Below are positions 28,898 to 38,186 of a stretch of 64,000 bases of DNA, one piece after another. Position 1 is the stretch's first letter. Each line of letters starts with the position of its first letter. The notes below the pieces were generated by a model that worked only from the letters and a program-made list of their open reading frames with translations, searched no databases and was not told where the DNA came from. Origin of the DNA: Chryseobacterium defluvii (GTDB lineage: Bacteria > Bacteroidota > Bacteroidia > Flavobacteriales > Weeksellaceae). The stretch covers positions 186,001 to 250,000 of the forward strand of contig NZ_RBXB01000002.1 in NCBI RefSeq assembly GCF_003634775.1, in the 5' to 3' direction. The translations under genes and the position numbers were made by a program.

Positions 28898-30368
28898 ATT
28901 TCAAAATACTTTTTATAAAATCAATGTTCAGGTAATTTTCTACCGGAAATATCCTTGTGAAATAATTTCCGACATAAATCAGTGCCAATACAACGGCAGG
29001 TTTGTAGATAAGATTAATGAAATTGTTATTGAAATTCGGAAGCACAATAGCAACTGTTATGGCCAAAGTACAGATAATCGAAACAAAGATCATTTCAATG
29101 CTCAAAGGGGATACTTTGAACATAATATAATTAAAGATGATTTTGATAACATTATAAGTAGTCAGGGAAATAGCAGTAGATAAAGCAATTCCGATCAGCT
29201 TTAAATCCGTATTCTTGATGAAATAATAATTCAAACCGATCGTAAGTCCGGCAAGTAAAAGCATCACCAGAATATTAAATCGGTAATATTTGGAAAGAGA
29301 AATAATATTTCCGTTAAAACCCGTTGCCAGATCCACCAGAACGGCAGAACCCCATATCCAGACTACCGGTTCATACTCCCTCAGCATAGTTCCGTTTTTG
29401 GGCATAAACTGGGTTAAATAAGGAAACCCTACCATAATACATGAAAACAAAACCGCTCCTAAAAAATATAAAGACAGAGAAGTCTTCTTATGAAACCTGT
29501 CAAGCTCTTCCATATCCCCGTCAATCAGTGTTTTATTGATGATCGGTGCGGAAATATTAAATAAGCCCAGCTGTGGAATCGAAATAAGGGAGATCAGCGC
29601 ATACAGAACAGAATATATTCCCACTTCTTCCATGCCTAAAAATTCGCCGATCATAAAACTATTGATCGCCAGGTAATTTCCGAAAGTGCCTAAAAAACCG
29701 AAAAAGCTGTAATTGAAAAATTCTTTCCAGAAATTATTCTTCCTGAAATACTCTGTATTGAAATCCGGTTTTATTCTCTCCAGTCTGTTCGTGTAGTAAA
29801 TGTATCCGAAAAGCATCAACGCAAAGATTCCGAAGAAAAATGCAAAGGCAATCTTCTCAGACAAAGCAAAATAGAAAAAAAGGCAGAAAGCGCCCAGATT
29901 GGCTATTTTAGGAAAAAGATTATCAAAAATATTAGAAACTACAATCCTTTTATAATTGGAAGTGTATTTATTAAAAATTGCACAGAATGAAAGAACCAGT
30001 ATCAAAGGAAGAATCATTTCTTTGATCTTCCAGGCTTCCGAGCTCCGGAACTTTGGATATATATAGGGAAGAAGGAAAAAAATGATCGTAAAAACCAGAA
30101 AGTTGACAAAAATCGTTAGTAATGACAAAGAAAGCATATTCTGATTTTTGCCGTCTTTTTCCACTGTATGGAAAAATTTCACGTTAGAATAAGAAATTCC
30201 CAGTACTACAAATGGAACCAACATTTCTGCTGTAGGAAGAATGTAGCGTAGTTTCCCATAAAATTCAAAATCATTCGGGAAAATAAAGATTGCTGAAACC
30301 GTACCCAACAAAAAACCAATATATCCGATAATGGAATATTTGAATCCTTGCCTTGCTACTACACTCAT
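28890..30368 (-). CDS. Polysaccharide flippase (Wzx/oligosaccharide exporter family)
   Basis: A 492-residue integral membrane protein with about 14 hydrophobic helices, beginning VARQGFKYSIIGYIGFLLGT, as in Wzx/RfbX flippases of the MATE-like superfamily. It would move lipid-linked glycan units across the inner membrane. It starts one base after the FkbM gene stop, so the two are almost certainly translationally coupled, and it converges with the two glycosyltransferase genes. Confidence 0.88.
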   Translation of the reverse strand: MSVVARQGFKYSIIGYIGFLLGTVSAIFIFPNDFEFYGKLRYILPTAEMLVPFVVLGISYSNVKFFHTVEKDGKNQNMLSLSLLTIFVNFLVFTIIFFLLPYIYPKFRSSEAWKIKEMILPLILVLSFCAIFNKYTSNYKRIVVSNIFDNLFPKIANLGAFCLFFYFALSEKIAFAFFFGIFALMLFGYIYYTNRLERIKPDFNTEYFRKNNFWKEFFNYSFFGFLGTFGNYLAINSFMIGEFLGMEEVGIYSVLYALISLISIPQLGLFNISAPIINKTLIDGDMEELDRFHKKTSLSLYFLGAVLFSCIMVGFPYLTQFMPKNGTMLREYEPVVWIWGSAVLVDLATGFNGNIISLSKYYRFNILVMLLLAGLTIGLNYYFIKNTDLKLIGIALSTAISLTTYNVIKIIFNYIMFKVSPLSIEMIFVSIICTLAITVAIVLPNFNNNFINLIYKPAVVLALIYVGNYFTRIFPVENYLNIDFIKSILKFK

Positions 30369-30369
30369 G

Positions 30370-31173
30370 CTACTGTTTTAAAGGGTTTTTAGGAATAAAA
30401 ATAATATTGTTGATGTATTCTGTTTTGTTCTTTTCATCATCAGTATTCCGTGTAAGGATCTCTTCAGAAAGCTTATTAAGCTCAAAGTTGTTTCTGTTCA
30501 GATATCTGGCTTCATACCCCCAACTTTCAATCTCGGAAATATCATTCCAAATAGGCTTTTCATGGTGCCTTTGTTCCATTTCCACCATCAGAGTGGGAAG
30601 GAATTTTTTAATCGTTTTTTTTGCCCCTGACAGCGTTTTCATTTCATTGCCTTCCACATCAATTTTAATAAAGTCGAGCCTTTGGAAATGTTCCAGCGCT
30701 GCCCAATCATCCAGCTTGATCACTTTTACCTTTTCAGTGTAGCTTTTTTGCTCGCCCTGTTCCTTATAGGTAGTATTAAGGGTCCCTCTTGAAGAGATGA
30801 TTTTACCATTAATGACGGGAATTTTAAACTCTGCAGTCGTATTCTCATCCGAAAGAGCCAGAGGAAGCACCCTTAAAGAAGGGAATATCCTCTTCAAACG
30901 GCGGAATAACTTTTTATTAGGCTCGAAGGCATAAATATTTTCATGATTCAGCTTGCCTTCAAGCTGATAAAGAAAACTTCCTACATTTGCTCCGATATCA
31001 AGAATAATGGCATTTTTGGGAAGATATTCTTTAATCCATACCAATTCCGGTTCCACATTCCGTTTTGAAAAATTATCTTTAGTAAGATGGTTTAAATTTT
31101 TAAAATATCTTTTTTTATAAAAATCCGGACTGATATATTGTAATTTTTCTGCAATTCTCTGGTACAAAGACAT
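30370..31173 (-). CDS. FkbM-family SAM-dependent methyltransferase
   Basis: A 267-residue methyltransferase. The SAM motif ILDIGANVGSFLY is near residue 57; YAFEPNKKLFRRLKR follows as motif post-I; LDFIKIDVEGNEMKTLSGA (about 167-185) is the diagnostic FkbM stretch. These enzymes O-methylate sugars or secondary metabolites. As first gene of a pair with the flippase it probably methylates the same surface glycan. Confidence 0.9.
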   Translation of the reverse strand: MSLYQRIAEKLQYISPDFYKKRYFKNLNHLTKDNFSKRNVEPELVWIKEYLPKNAIILDIGANVGSFLYQLEGKLNHENIYAFEPNKKLFRRLKRIFPSLRVLPLALSDENTTAEFKIPVINGKIISSRGTLNTTYKEQGEQKSYTEKVKVIKLDDWAALEHFQRLDFIKIDVEGNEMKTLSGAKKTIKKFLPTLMVEMEQRHHEKPIWNDISEIESWGYEARYLNRNNFELNKLSEEILTRNTDDEKNKTEYINNIIFIPKNPLKQ

Positions 31174-31336
31174 CCTTTAGGTTTTGACGAATAGCAAATA
31201 TACGTAAAAATGTTAAACTAATGTTAAAATTATTCAACTGTAATCGATTGACTTTCAGTATTTGATGTTTATCCTTCATTTATTTATAAAGAACATTGAA
31301 CGTAATGGTAATTACAGCTGAATCATCCTTATAATT

Positions 31337-31384
31337 TTATACCCCCGGCTTTAAGCAAAAAGTTGCTTAAAGCCGGGGGTATAA
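31337..31384 (-). terminator. Very strong hairpin, 22-bp perfect stem, likely terminator
   Basis: An exact inverted repeat (22 bp arms, four-base loop AAAG) containing CCCCCGGCTTTAAGC and its complement. It lies between the DUF2461 gene and the FkbM gene, both on the minus strand, and so would end the former. It is longer than other terminators here. Confidence 0.7.
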
Positions 31385-31423
31385 TGTCATATAAAAGTGT
31401 ATTGAAAATATGTCCTTTACATT

Positions 31424-32089
31424 CTATAAGAACGGGGCATTTAAAAAATCATTCAGGGGCTTCATCAGCTTGAAAATCTTGGCCAGATTTTTCACTGCAT
31501 TTTTATCAAGGGCTTCTTCGTCTTTTAAATGATAGACTACAATAAAATTTTTCAGTTTTAAAAATTCCGCCATCGGGTCTTCTTTTTCGAAGCCTTGAGG
31601 CACTTTTTTCAGCTTGTCGTCTTGGTCCAGTTCCGGAAAATGCTTTTTAAAATCTTTCTGATTTAGGATTTTAAGAAAATCCTCGCCATATAATGAAATT
31701 TCTTTACGCACCTCCTTTAAAACTGAAGATTCAGGCATGTAAATTCCTCCGGCAAGAAAAGATTTGTTGGGTTCTAAATGAAGATAATAACCGCCTTTCT
31801 GACTGCCTTTACCCATTCCCAAAGAAGCTCCGAAGTTGGTTTTGTAAGGAGATTTATCTTTTGAAAATCTCGTGTCCCTGTAAATTCTAAAAAGGGATTT
31901 CTTAACGTCAATTTTTGATAATTCTTCGTCGAATTCACCCATTTCCTTAATAAGATCTTCTAAAAAAGCAATGACATTTTCCTGAGACTCTGTATAAAGT
32001 GCCTTATTTTCATTGAACCATTCGCGGTTATTGTTTTTAGTTAACTTTTTTAAGAATTCAAATGTTTTTGAAGAAATAATAGCTGACAT
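31424..32089 (-). CDS. DUF2461 family protein
   Basis: A 221-residue protein of the DUF2461 (TIGR02453-type) family, recognised from TFEFLKKLTKNNNREWFNEN at the N-terminus, LFRIYRDTRFSKDKSPYKTN and GGYYLHLEPN. Function is unknown; it is cytoplasmic and common in Bacteroidota. The start at 32089 (MSAIISSK) is chosen because a full promoter covers the 13 codons of a longer frame that begins at 32128. Confidence 0.9.
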   Translation of the reverse strand: MSAIISSKTFEFLKKLTKNNNREWFNENKALYTESQENVIAFLEDLIKEMGEFDEELSKIDVKKSLFRIYRDTRFSKDKSPYKTNFGASLGMGKGSQKGGYYLHLEPNKSFLAGGIYMPESSVLKEVRKEISLYGEDFLKILNQKDFKKHFPELDQDDKLKKVPQGFEKEDPMAEFLKLKNFIVVYHLKDEEALDKNAVKNLAKIFKLMKPLNDFLNAPFL

Positions 32090-32105
32090 TTTTTTTAATT
32101 TTATC

Positions 32106-32136
32106 CAAATGTAATTAAATCCGTTCATACCCCAAA
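32106..32136 (-). promoter_or_regulatory. Promoter of the DUF2461 gene (TTTG-N19-TACATTTG)
   Basis: On the minus strand a -33 TTTG (32133-32136) and a -7 TACATTTG (32106-32113) are 19 bases apart, a textbook Bacteroidota promoter, 16 bases before the chosen ATG. Confidence 0.75.
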
Positions 32137-32335
32137 CGCTATTCTTCCTGCATTTTATATTTTTTCAAAAAAATATTTCCAATAATTTGATTATGAAAAT
32201 ATTGCTTGAAATGTTATTGAATGCACAGTAATAAAAATATGTTTTTTTTGAGAAAATTTTAAAATGAACCAGGTTTTTCAAAATAAAATTGTTGATCTCG
32301 TAATATTAGCTGAGATAAAATTCAAATATTAATTG

Positions 32336-32343
32336 TATATTTG
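32336..32343 (+). promoter_or_regulatory. -7 promoter element of the CsdA-like helicase gene (TATATTTG)
   Basis: Matches TAnnTTTG, 20 bases before the ATG at 32364. Confidence 0.55.
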
Positions 32344-32363
32344 CAGAAATTTTATAATATTTA

Positions 32364-34058
32364 ATGAATTTATTTACGGAAACCAATTTAAGTCCTGATA
32401 TTCTTAAGGCGATTGGTGAAATGGGCTACGAAAGCCCGACAGAAATCCAAAAACAGACTATCCCTTTTATTCTTTCAGATATTCGCGATCTAATCGCACT
32501 TGCGCAGACAGGGACAGGCAAAACAGCAGCATTTTCGCTTCCGATTTTGGATATGATTGACGATACGAGTCGCAAAATCCAACTTTTGGTGCTTTGTCCG
32601 ACACGAGAATTATGTCTTCAGATTGCTAAAGACATAAAAAACTATTCTAAATACATGCAAAACATCAAAACTACTGCGGTTTATGGTGGAAGCAGCATTA
32701 CAGAACAAATGAGATCTCTGAAGGATAAGCCTCAGATTATTGTAGGTACTCCGGGAAGAGTAATTGATTTGATCAACAGAAAAGCCCTTGATTTTTCAGC
32801 CATTCACTGGTTAGTATTAGACGAAGCCGATGAAATGCTTTCCATGGGTTTCAAAGACGAATTGGAAACCATTCTAAGCGAAACTCCTGAAACAAAACAA
32901 ACATTCTTATTCTCGGCTACGATGAATAAAGAAGTGGAGAGGATTTCTAAAAACTATCTTACAAAGCCGCATCGTATTTCTGTAGGTTCTATTAATGAAG
33001 TTAAGAAGAACATTACCCACGAATATTATGTAGTAGGATACCGTCAGAAAAAAGAAGCTCTTAAGAGACTCATCGACGCCAATCCTAACCAATATTCCAT
33101 TATTTTCTGCAGAACGAGAATGGAAACCCAGGAAGTGGCAGATTTCTTAATGCAGAACGGATATGCGGCGGATGCGCTGCATGGAGATCTTTCTCAGGCG
33201 CAGAGAGATACGGTGATGAAGAAATTCAGATTGAAAAATATTGATATTTTGGTAGCCACTGATGTTGCGGCAAGAGGGCTAGACGTAAACTCTCTTACTC
33301 ACGTTATTCACTATTCTTTACCAGATGATCCTGAAGTATTCGTTCACAGAAGCGGAAGAACAGGTAGAGCAGGAAAAGACGGAATATCAATGGCATTAAT
33401 CAAGCCTGAAGAAAGCAGAAAATTAAAGCAGATCAAATTTTCCACAAAAATTGATATCAATGAGAAGGTAATCCCGACAGGAAACGAAATCATTAAAGCT
33501 CAGGTGGAAGGTGTTTTTGAAAAACTGTTTACTGAACACGAAGATCTGTTCGAATTTGATGATAAGCTGATTCCGGATTTAAGCAATTTTACAAAAGAAG
33601 AGCTTGTTCATCAGCTATTACAATTCCAATTGAAGGATCTTGCATTGTACTATAAAGATAAGCATGATCTTGTTGAGCAGAAGTTCAGCAGCAGAGATGA
33701 TGACTTCTCAAGAAGAGACAGAAGCCGTGACAGGGATAGAGGAAGAGACCGCGATCATGACAGAGGAGGAGACAGAGGAAGAGACCGTGGAGGAAAACCT
33801 AGAAGAAAGAACGAAAATATGGTGAGATTTTTCTTTAACTTGGGTAAAAAAGATCAGTTGAAGAAACTGGATGTTTTAGATATTATCAATAAAGCGACTG
33901 CCGGAAAAAGTAAAAAAAGAGCGGAAATCGGAGATATTGAAATTTTAGAGAAATTCTCTTTCTTTGAAGTTGAAAAATCATTTAAAGGAGACCTTTTGAG
34001 TAATATTCAATCCATGAAGTTCAGAGGAAAAGATATGAGAGCTGAAGAAGCGAATTAA
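32364..34058 (+). CDS. DEAD-box RNA helicase with RD-rich linker and DbpA-type RNA-binding domain
   Basis: A 564-residue DEAD-box helicase. Motifs in order: Q motif (YESPTEIQKQTIPF), Walker A AQTGTGKT near 44-51, PTRELCLQ, DEAD near 153, SAT (LFSATMN), then the helicase C domain with VATDVAARGLDV and HRSGRTGRAG. After about residue 445 a repetitive Arg/Asp/Gly-rich linker (RDRDRGRDRD) leads to a C-terminal RRM-like DbpA domain (VRFFFNLGKKDQ through DIEILEKFSFFEV). It resembles CsdA/DeaD, which remodels rRNA and mRNA, often in the cold. A terminator follows. Confidence 0.93.
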   Translation: MNLFTETNLSPDILKAIGEMGYESPTEIQKQTIPFILSDIRDLIALAQTGTGKTAAFSLPILDMIDDTSRKIQLLVLCPTRELCLQIAKDIKNYSKYMQNIKTTAVYGGSSITEQMRSLKDKPQIIVGTPGRVIDLINRKALDFSAIHWLVLDEADEMLSMGFKDELETILSETPETKQTFLFSATMNKEVERISKNYLTKPHRISVGSINEVKKNITHEYYVVGYRQKKEALKRLIDANPNQYSIIFCRTRMETQEVADFLMQNGYAADALHGDLSQAQRDTVMKKFRLKNIDILVATDVAARGLDVNSLTHVIHYSLPDDPEVFVHRSGRTGRAGKDGISMALIKPEESRKLKQIKFSTKIDINEKVIPTGNEIIKAQVEGVFEKLFTEHEDLFEFDDKLIPDLSNFTKEELVHQLLQFQLKDLALYYKDKHDLVEQKFSSRDDDFSRRDRSRDRDRGRDRDHDRGGDRGRDRGGKPRRKNENMVRFFFNLGKKDQLKKLDVLDIINKATAGKSKKRAEIGDIEILEKFSFFEVEKSFKGDLLSNIQSMKFRGKDMRAEEAN

Positions 34059-34076
34059 TCCTTTCCTAAACTATAT

Positions 34077-34104
34077 AAAACCGGCTTTTAAGCCGGTTTT
34101 TTTA
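34077..34104 (+). terminator. Terminator after the CsdA-like helicase gene
   Basis: Stem AAAACCGGCTT/AAGCCGGTTTT with a short loop and T7 tail. Confidence 0.85.
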
Positions 34105-34209
34105 TTTGATATTCAGATGTTAAGCCAATGTTAATAAAACTTAACATAAGATTGTTTCAGGTACCGTGCTTTTTTAGGAAATTTGCAAACAAATTATAAA
34201 AACTTTACA

Positions 34210-34848
34210 ATGGGAATTGGTAATATTTTCCACGCTTTTCAACCAAAAGATAAAATCTTCTTTGTACTTTTTGAAAAAGTAACTGAAAATCTAGTTGCAA
34301 TGTCTGAAGAATTCAATAATGGAGTAAAAGACTTTGATCTTAACGATGACTCTATGTTGAAAAAAATGAGCGACTACGAACACAAAAATGATGAACTTAC
34401 TCACGAGATTTTCGTGGAATTAGGGAAAAACTTCATCACACCGTTCGACCGTGAAGACATTCATACACTAGCTACAGGATTGGATGATATTGCAGATTAC
34501 ATTTACGCCTCCACAAAATACATTTTCCTATATAAATCACCTTTAATGAGAGCATATGCAGACTTCTCATTATTAATTCATAAAGCTTGCCTTGAAATCC
34601 AGAACGCAATGAAAAACCTTAAAGGGTTTAAAAATATGGAGCAGGTGAAAGAAGCTTGTATCAAAGTAAATTCTATTGAAAATATTGCAGACGATTTGCT
34701 TTCCAACTCCATGGTAGAATTATTTGAAACCAATGATGCGATCAACATCATCAAAGTTTCATCTGTATTGAACTACCTTGAAATTGTAACAGACAAAGCA
34801 GAAGATGTTGCCAACACGATTGAGAACATCATGATTAAATACGCCTAA
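34210..34848 (+). CDS. PhoU-like DUF47 protein, phosphate-transport partner
   Basis: A 212-residue all-helical protein of the DUF47/PhoU-like family; sequence MGIGNIFHAFQPKDKIFFVLF, DYEHKNDELTHEIF and DREDIHTLATGLDDIADYI are characteristic, the last two holding acidic metal-binding clusters. The ATG at 34210 is preferred to the upstream TTG because it gives the conserved N-terminus. It lies 13 bases before a PiT transporter gene, the classic arrangement in which DUF47 modulates phosphate uptake. Confidence 0.92.
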   Translation: MGIGNIFHAFQPKDKIFFVLFEKVTENLVAMSEEFNNGVKDFDLNDDSMLKKMSDYEHKNDELTHEIFVELGKNFITPFDREDIHTLATGLDDIADYIYASTKYIFLYKSPLMRAYADFSLLIHKACLEIQNAMKNLKGFKNMEQVKEACIKVNSIENIADDLLSNSMVELFETNDAINIIKVSSVLNYLEIVTDKAEDVANTIENIMIKYA

Positions 34849-34861
34849 ACAATAATAACAC

Positions 34862-36004
34862 ATGGAATTTCCGGTTTTACTGATAGTTATTATTGCTTTG
34901 GCGCTGATCTTTGATTATATCAACGGATTTCATGATGCAGCCAACTCAATTGCAACTATAGTTTCTACAAAAGTATTAACTCCATTCCAGGCTGTACTTT
35001 GGGCAGCATTATGGAACTTCGCGGCTTTCTTTTTAGCGGCGTACGTCATTGGAGAATTTAAAATTGGTAACACGATTGCCAAAACGGTAAATGAAAATTT
35101 TATCAATCTGGAAGTTATATTTTCAGGCCTTATAGCAGCGATTTCCTGGAACCTTTTAACATGGTGGTTTGGAATTCCTTCATCATCATCGCACACCTTG
35201 ATCGGTGGATTTTTAGGAGCAGCTTTAACACATGCCTTTATGATGGATTATCATGATGTCTTAGCAAGTCAGCCTGATCTTGGCTTTATAGATACTGTTA
35301 AGCTGGCGTTTCATCAATTAACGACCCAGGATGTTGTGAAATTTAACAAAGTGATTCCCATCTTTTTGTTCATTTTCATGGCTCCGATCATAGGGATGAT
35401 CATCTCGATCATTATTACATTGATTATTGTTCACCTATATAAAAAATCGAATCCTCATAAAGCCGATAAATCATTCAAGAGATTACAGCTTGTTTCTTCC
35501 GCTTTATTCAGTTTAGGGCACGGTTTGAACGACGCCCAGAAAGTAATGGGTATCATTGGAGCAGCATTGATCTACTATCACGTACAGGTATTGAATGATC
35601 CTGTTTATGTAAATCTTGAATCTGCGGCCCGTTTCGATTATTTTGCCGAACATTACCTTTGGGTACCTTTGGTTTCCTTCCTGGCGATTGGTTTAGGAAC
35701 AATGAGCGGCGGATGGAAGATCATCAAAACGATGGGTACTAAAATTACCAAAGTAACTTCTTTGGAAGGGGTGAGTGCTGAGACAGCAGGTGCTATTACA
35801 TTATTTATCACAGACCATTTCGGGATTCCTGTATCTACAACACATACGATTACAGGATCTATTATCGGGGTAGGTTTAACGAAAAGAATTTCTGCCGTAA
35901 GATGGGGTATTACAGTAAGCTTACTTTGGGCTTGGGTATTAACGATTCCTATCTCTGCGATCGTTGCAGGAATTACTTATCTTTTGGTAACCTGGTTATC
36001 TTAA
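34862..36004 (+). CDS. Inorganic phosphate transporter, PiT family
   Basis: A 380-residue membrane protein with about 10 hydrophobic helices. The two PiT signature repeats are visible: DYINGFHDAANSIATIVSTK near residue 20 and SLGHGLNDAQKVMG near 217, with the second-half TDHFGIPVSTTHTITG and SSSHTLIGGF motifs. It imports phosphate with protons or sodium. Forms an operon with the DUF47 gene and is closed by a terminator. Together with phosphoester hydrolases at 6-13 kb it suggests phosphate handling matters in this organism. Confidence 0.95.
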   Translation: MEFPVLLIVIIALALIFDYINGFHDAANSIATIVSTKVLTPFQAVLWAALWNFAAFFLAAYVIGEFKIGNTIAKTVNENFINLEVIFSGLIAAISWNLLTWWFGIPSSSSHTLIGGFLGAALTHAFMMDYHDVLASQPDLGFIDTVKLAFHQLTTQDVVKFNKVIPIFLFIFMAPIIGMIISIIITLIIVHLYKKSNPHKADKSFKRLQLVSSALFSLGHGLNDAQKVMGIIGAALIYYHVQVLNDPVYVNLESAARFDYFAEHYLWVPLVSFLAIGLGTMSGGWKIIKTMGTKITKVTSLEGVSAETAGAITLFITDHFGIPVSTTHTITGSIIGVGLTKRISAVRWGITVSLLWAWVLTIPISAIVAGITYLLVTWLS

Positions 36005-36027
36005 ATTAACAATTGAATCCCAATATA

Positions 36028-36058
36028 AAACTTTGCCCCACAGGCAAAGTTTTTTGTT
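36028..36058 (+). terminator. Terminator after the PiT gene
   Basis: Stem AAACTTTGCC/GGCAAAGTTT with T6. Confidence 0.85.
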
Positions 36059-36079
36059 TTATAAAGCCCTGAAAAATTG

Positions 36080-36087
36080 TATTTTTG
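36080..36087 (+). promoter_or_regulatory. -7 promoter element of the polyprenyl synthase gene (TATTTTTG)
   Basis: Matches TAnnTTTG, 18 bases before the ATG at 36106. Confidence 0.55.
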
Positions 36088-36105
36088 TTGAAATTATAGC
36101 ATTTT

Positions 36106-37077
36106 ATGGAATTTTTAGACAGATACCAGCAAATGGTTGCAGACGCCATTACCAAATACACCTTCAAAGACAAGCCTACTGAATTATACGAACCTATGAA
36201 CTACATCATTTCTCACGGAGGAAAACGCCTTCGTCCGATCATGGTTCTGATGGCCTGTGATTTATTTGGTGGTGATCTTCAACAGGCAGTAAAACCTGCT
36301 CTGGCTATCGAGTTTTTCCATAATTTTACTTTGATCCACGATGATATCATGGATGAAGCCCCGTTAAGAAGAAACAAACCTACCATTCATACACTGCATG
36401 GTTTAAATGTAGGGATTCTTTCCGGAGACGGATTGATGCTGAAAGCGTATAAATTCTTTGAAGACCTTGAGCCTGAGATTTTCAAGGCGTGTATCAGGAT
36501 TTTTACCCATACCGGACTTTTATTATGTGAAGGTCAACAGTATGATATCAATTTTGAAACCCAGGAAAATGTGACCTATGATGATTATATCAGAATGATT
36601 ACCTACAAAACGGGGGTTTTAAGCGCATCTTCTTTTGAAATCGGAGCTTTGATCGCAAGAGCGAATTTTAAGGATGCTAAAGCAATCTTTAATTTCGGAA
36701 AACATATTGGAATCGCATTCCAGATCATGGATGATTACCTGGATGTATTCGGAGATCAGGCACAGTTCGGGAAAAAGCATGCAGGAGATATTTACGAAAA
36801 TAAAAAAACAGTTCTTTATTTGCTGGCAAGAGAGCACGGAACTGAAGAGGAAAGAAAAGAACTGGATTACTGGTATTCTAAAAAAACCGATAACATAGAT
36901 AAAGTATACGGAGTTGAGAAGATTTTCAGAAGGACTAAAGTAGATGAAAAAGCTTTACGTTTAATTGAAAAACATAATGAAATCGGACAGAGCTATCTTC
37001 AAAAAATTGATATCCCTGAGGAAAAGAAAAAGCCGTTCATAGAATTGGCGAATTATTTATTGAGAAGAGAAAGTTAA
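36106..37077 (+). CDS. Polyprenyl diphosphate synthase (trans-prenyltransferase)
   Basis: A 323-residue enzyme that condenses isopentenyl diphosphate with allylic diphosphates to make isoprenoid chains. GGKRLRP (about 44-50), the first Asp-rich motif as LIHDDIMDEAPLRR, and the second as FQIMDDYLDVFGD are all present. Product length cannot be read with certainty; candidates include geranylgeranyl diphosphate or the side chain of menaquinone. A GSCFA gene follows after a 73-base repeat-like spacer. Confidence 0.93.
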   Translation: MEFLDRYQQMVADAITKYTFKDKPTELYEPMNYIISHGGKRLRPIMVLMACDLFGGDLQQAVKPALAIEFFHNFTLIHDDIMDEAPLRRNKPTIHTLHGLNVGILSGDGLMLKAYKFFEDLEPEIFKACIRIFTHTGLLLCEGQQYDINFETQENVTYDDYIRMITYKTGVLSASSFEIGALIARANFKDAKAIFNFGKHIGIAFQIMDDYLDVFGDQAQFGKKHAGDIYENKKTVLYLLAREHGTEEERKELDYWYSKKTDNIDKVYGVEKIFRRTKVDEKALRLIEKHNEIGQSYLQKIDIPEEKKKPFIELANYLLRRES

Positions 37078-37150
37078 ATTTAGGGAGCAGGTTTTAGGTC
37101 GTAGGTAATAGTTAGCTGCAACCTTATAACTGCAACCTAATCCCTATACA
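37078..37150. repeat. Intergenic repeat-like spacer with CTGCAACCT direct repeats
   Basis: The spacer contains two closely spaced copies of CTGCAACCT(T/A) and phrases like GGTTTTAGGTCGTAGGT. Such wordy, AT-rich spacers also occur at 38105-38186, 44097-44148 and 56697-56719. Confidence 0.4.
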
Positions 37151-38104
37151 ATGAAATTCAGAACAGAAGTTGACATTCATGAATCGGAGTACAAAATAGA
37201 AATTGAAGATAAAATATTTTCAATCGGTTCTTGTTTTGCTTCAGAAATGTCAGATTTGTTCAAACAAGGACAGCTTCAGACCGTTAATAATCCATTTGGA
37301 ACCATTTTTAACCCGTTTTCGATCAATAACTCGATACAAAGGCTCCATGATTCGGAATTTTATACGGAAGAGGATTTAATCACGTTTAATGATGAATACA
37401 TTTCACTGGACCATCATACAGGTTTTGACACACGATACATTCATCAGACCTTAGAAAAGATCAATGCCAAAATAGTTGAAGGCAATCAATTTCTTCAGGA
37501 AACCAATTGGGTGATCATTACTTATGGGACTTCATTTATCTATGAATTTATTCCTAAGAAAAAACTGGTGGCCAATTGTCATAAAATTCCGCAGAAATAT
37601 TTTGAGAAGAGACTTTTAACGCAGCAGGAAATTACGGATTCTATCTATAATACCATTTTAAATCTGAAAGATATTTGCAGAGATGATGTACAGATTCTGT
37701 TCACCGTTTCCCCGGTTCGTCATACCAAAGACGGAATGGTTGAAAATCAGTTAAGCAAATCTAAATTGATCACTGCCATTCATGAAGTGATTTCAGGATT
37801 AGAAAATTGCCATTATTTGCCTATTTATGAAATGGTAATGGATGATCTCCGCGATTACCGTTTTTATAAAGAAGATATGATTCATCCGAATTCCCAGGCG
37901 ATCAATTATATTTTTGAAAAATTTGGGAAAGCTTATTTTTCTGAAGATACCCAGGATTTCATTAAGGAAAATTTCAAGATCAATAAAGCTCTGGAACATA
38001 AGACTGAAGATCCAAAAGATCCGAAATATATTGAATTCAAAGAAAAACTGAATCACAGAATTGAAGTTCAGAGGAAGAAAGTAAAGCATAAAATATTTAG
38101 ATAG
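37151..38104 (+). CDS. GSCFA domain protein (SGNH-like hydrolase)
   Basis: A 317-residue protein named for its motif, seen here as FSIGSCFASEMSDLF near residue 24. NNPFGTIFNPFS, ITYGTSFIYEF, FTVSPVRHTKDG and DDMIHPN-type D-x-x-H (EDMIHPNSQA) complete the family pattern. The Ser-Gly-Asn-His layout implies an SGNH/GDSL-like hydrolase or acyltransferase. Its true substrate is unknown. It is cytoplasmic by sequence, with a basic C-terminal tail (RKKVKHKIFR). Sits between polyprenyl synthase and TatD. Confidence 0.92.
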   Translation: MKFRTEVDIHESEYKIEIEDKIFSIGSCFASEMSDLFKQGQLQTVNNPFGTIFNPFSINNSIQRLHDSEFYTEEDLITFNDEYISLDHHTGFDTRYIHQTLEKINAKIVEGNQFLQETNWVIITYGTSFIYEFIPKKKLVANCHKIPQKYFEKRLLTQQEITDSIYNTILNLKDICRDDVQILFTVSPVRHTKDGMVENQLSKSKLITAIHEVISGLENCHYLPIYEMVMDDLRDYRFYKEDMIHPNSQAINYIFEKFGKAYFSEDTQDFIKENFKINKALEHKTEDPKDPKYIEFKEKLNHRIEVQRKKVKHKIFR

Positions 38105-38186
38105 TTTTGAGTTATTAGTCATGAGTTATTAGTTCATAAACAATACTCGCAACTCATAATTCATATCTTATAATTCATAATTCAAA
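38105..38186. repeat. AT-rich intergenic repeat (TAATTCAT/GAGTTATTAG words)
   Basis: Repeats of GAGTTATTAG (2x) and ATAATTCAT (3x) fill the spacer before tatD. The same words recur between obgE and adk. Confidence 0.45.
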
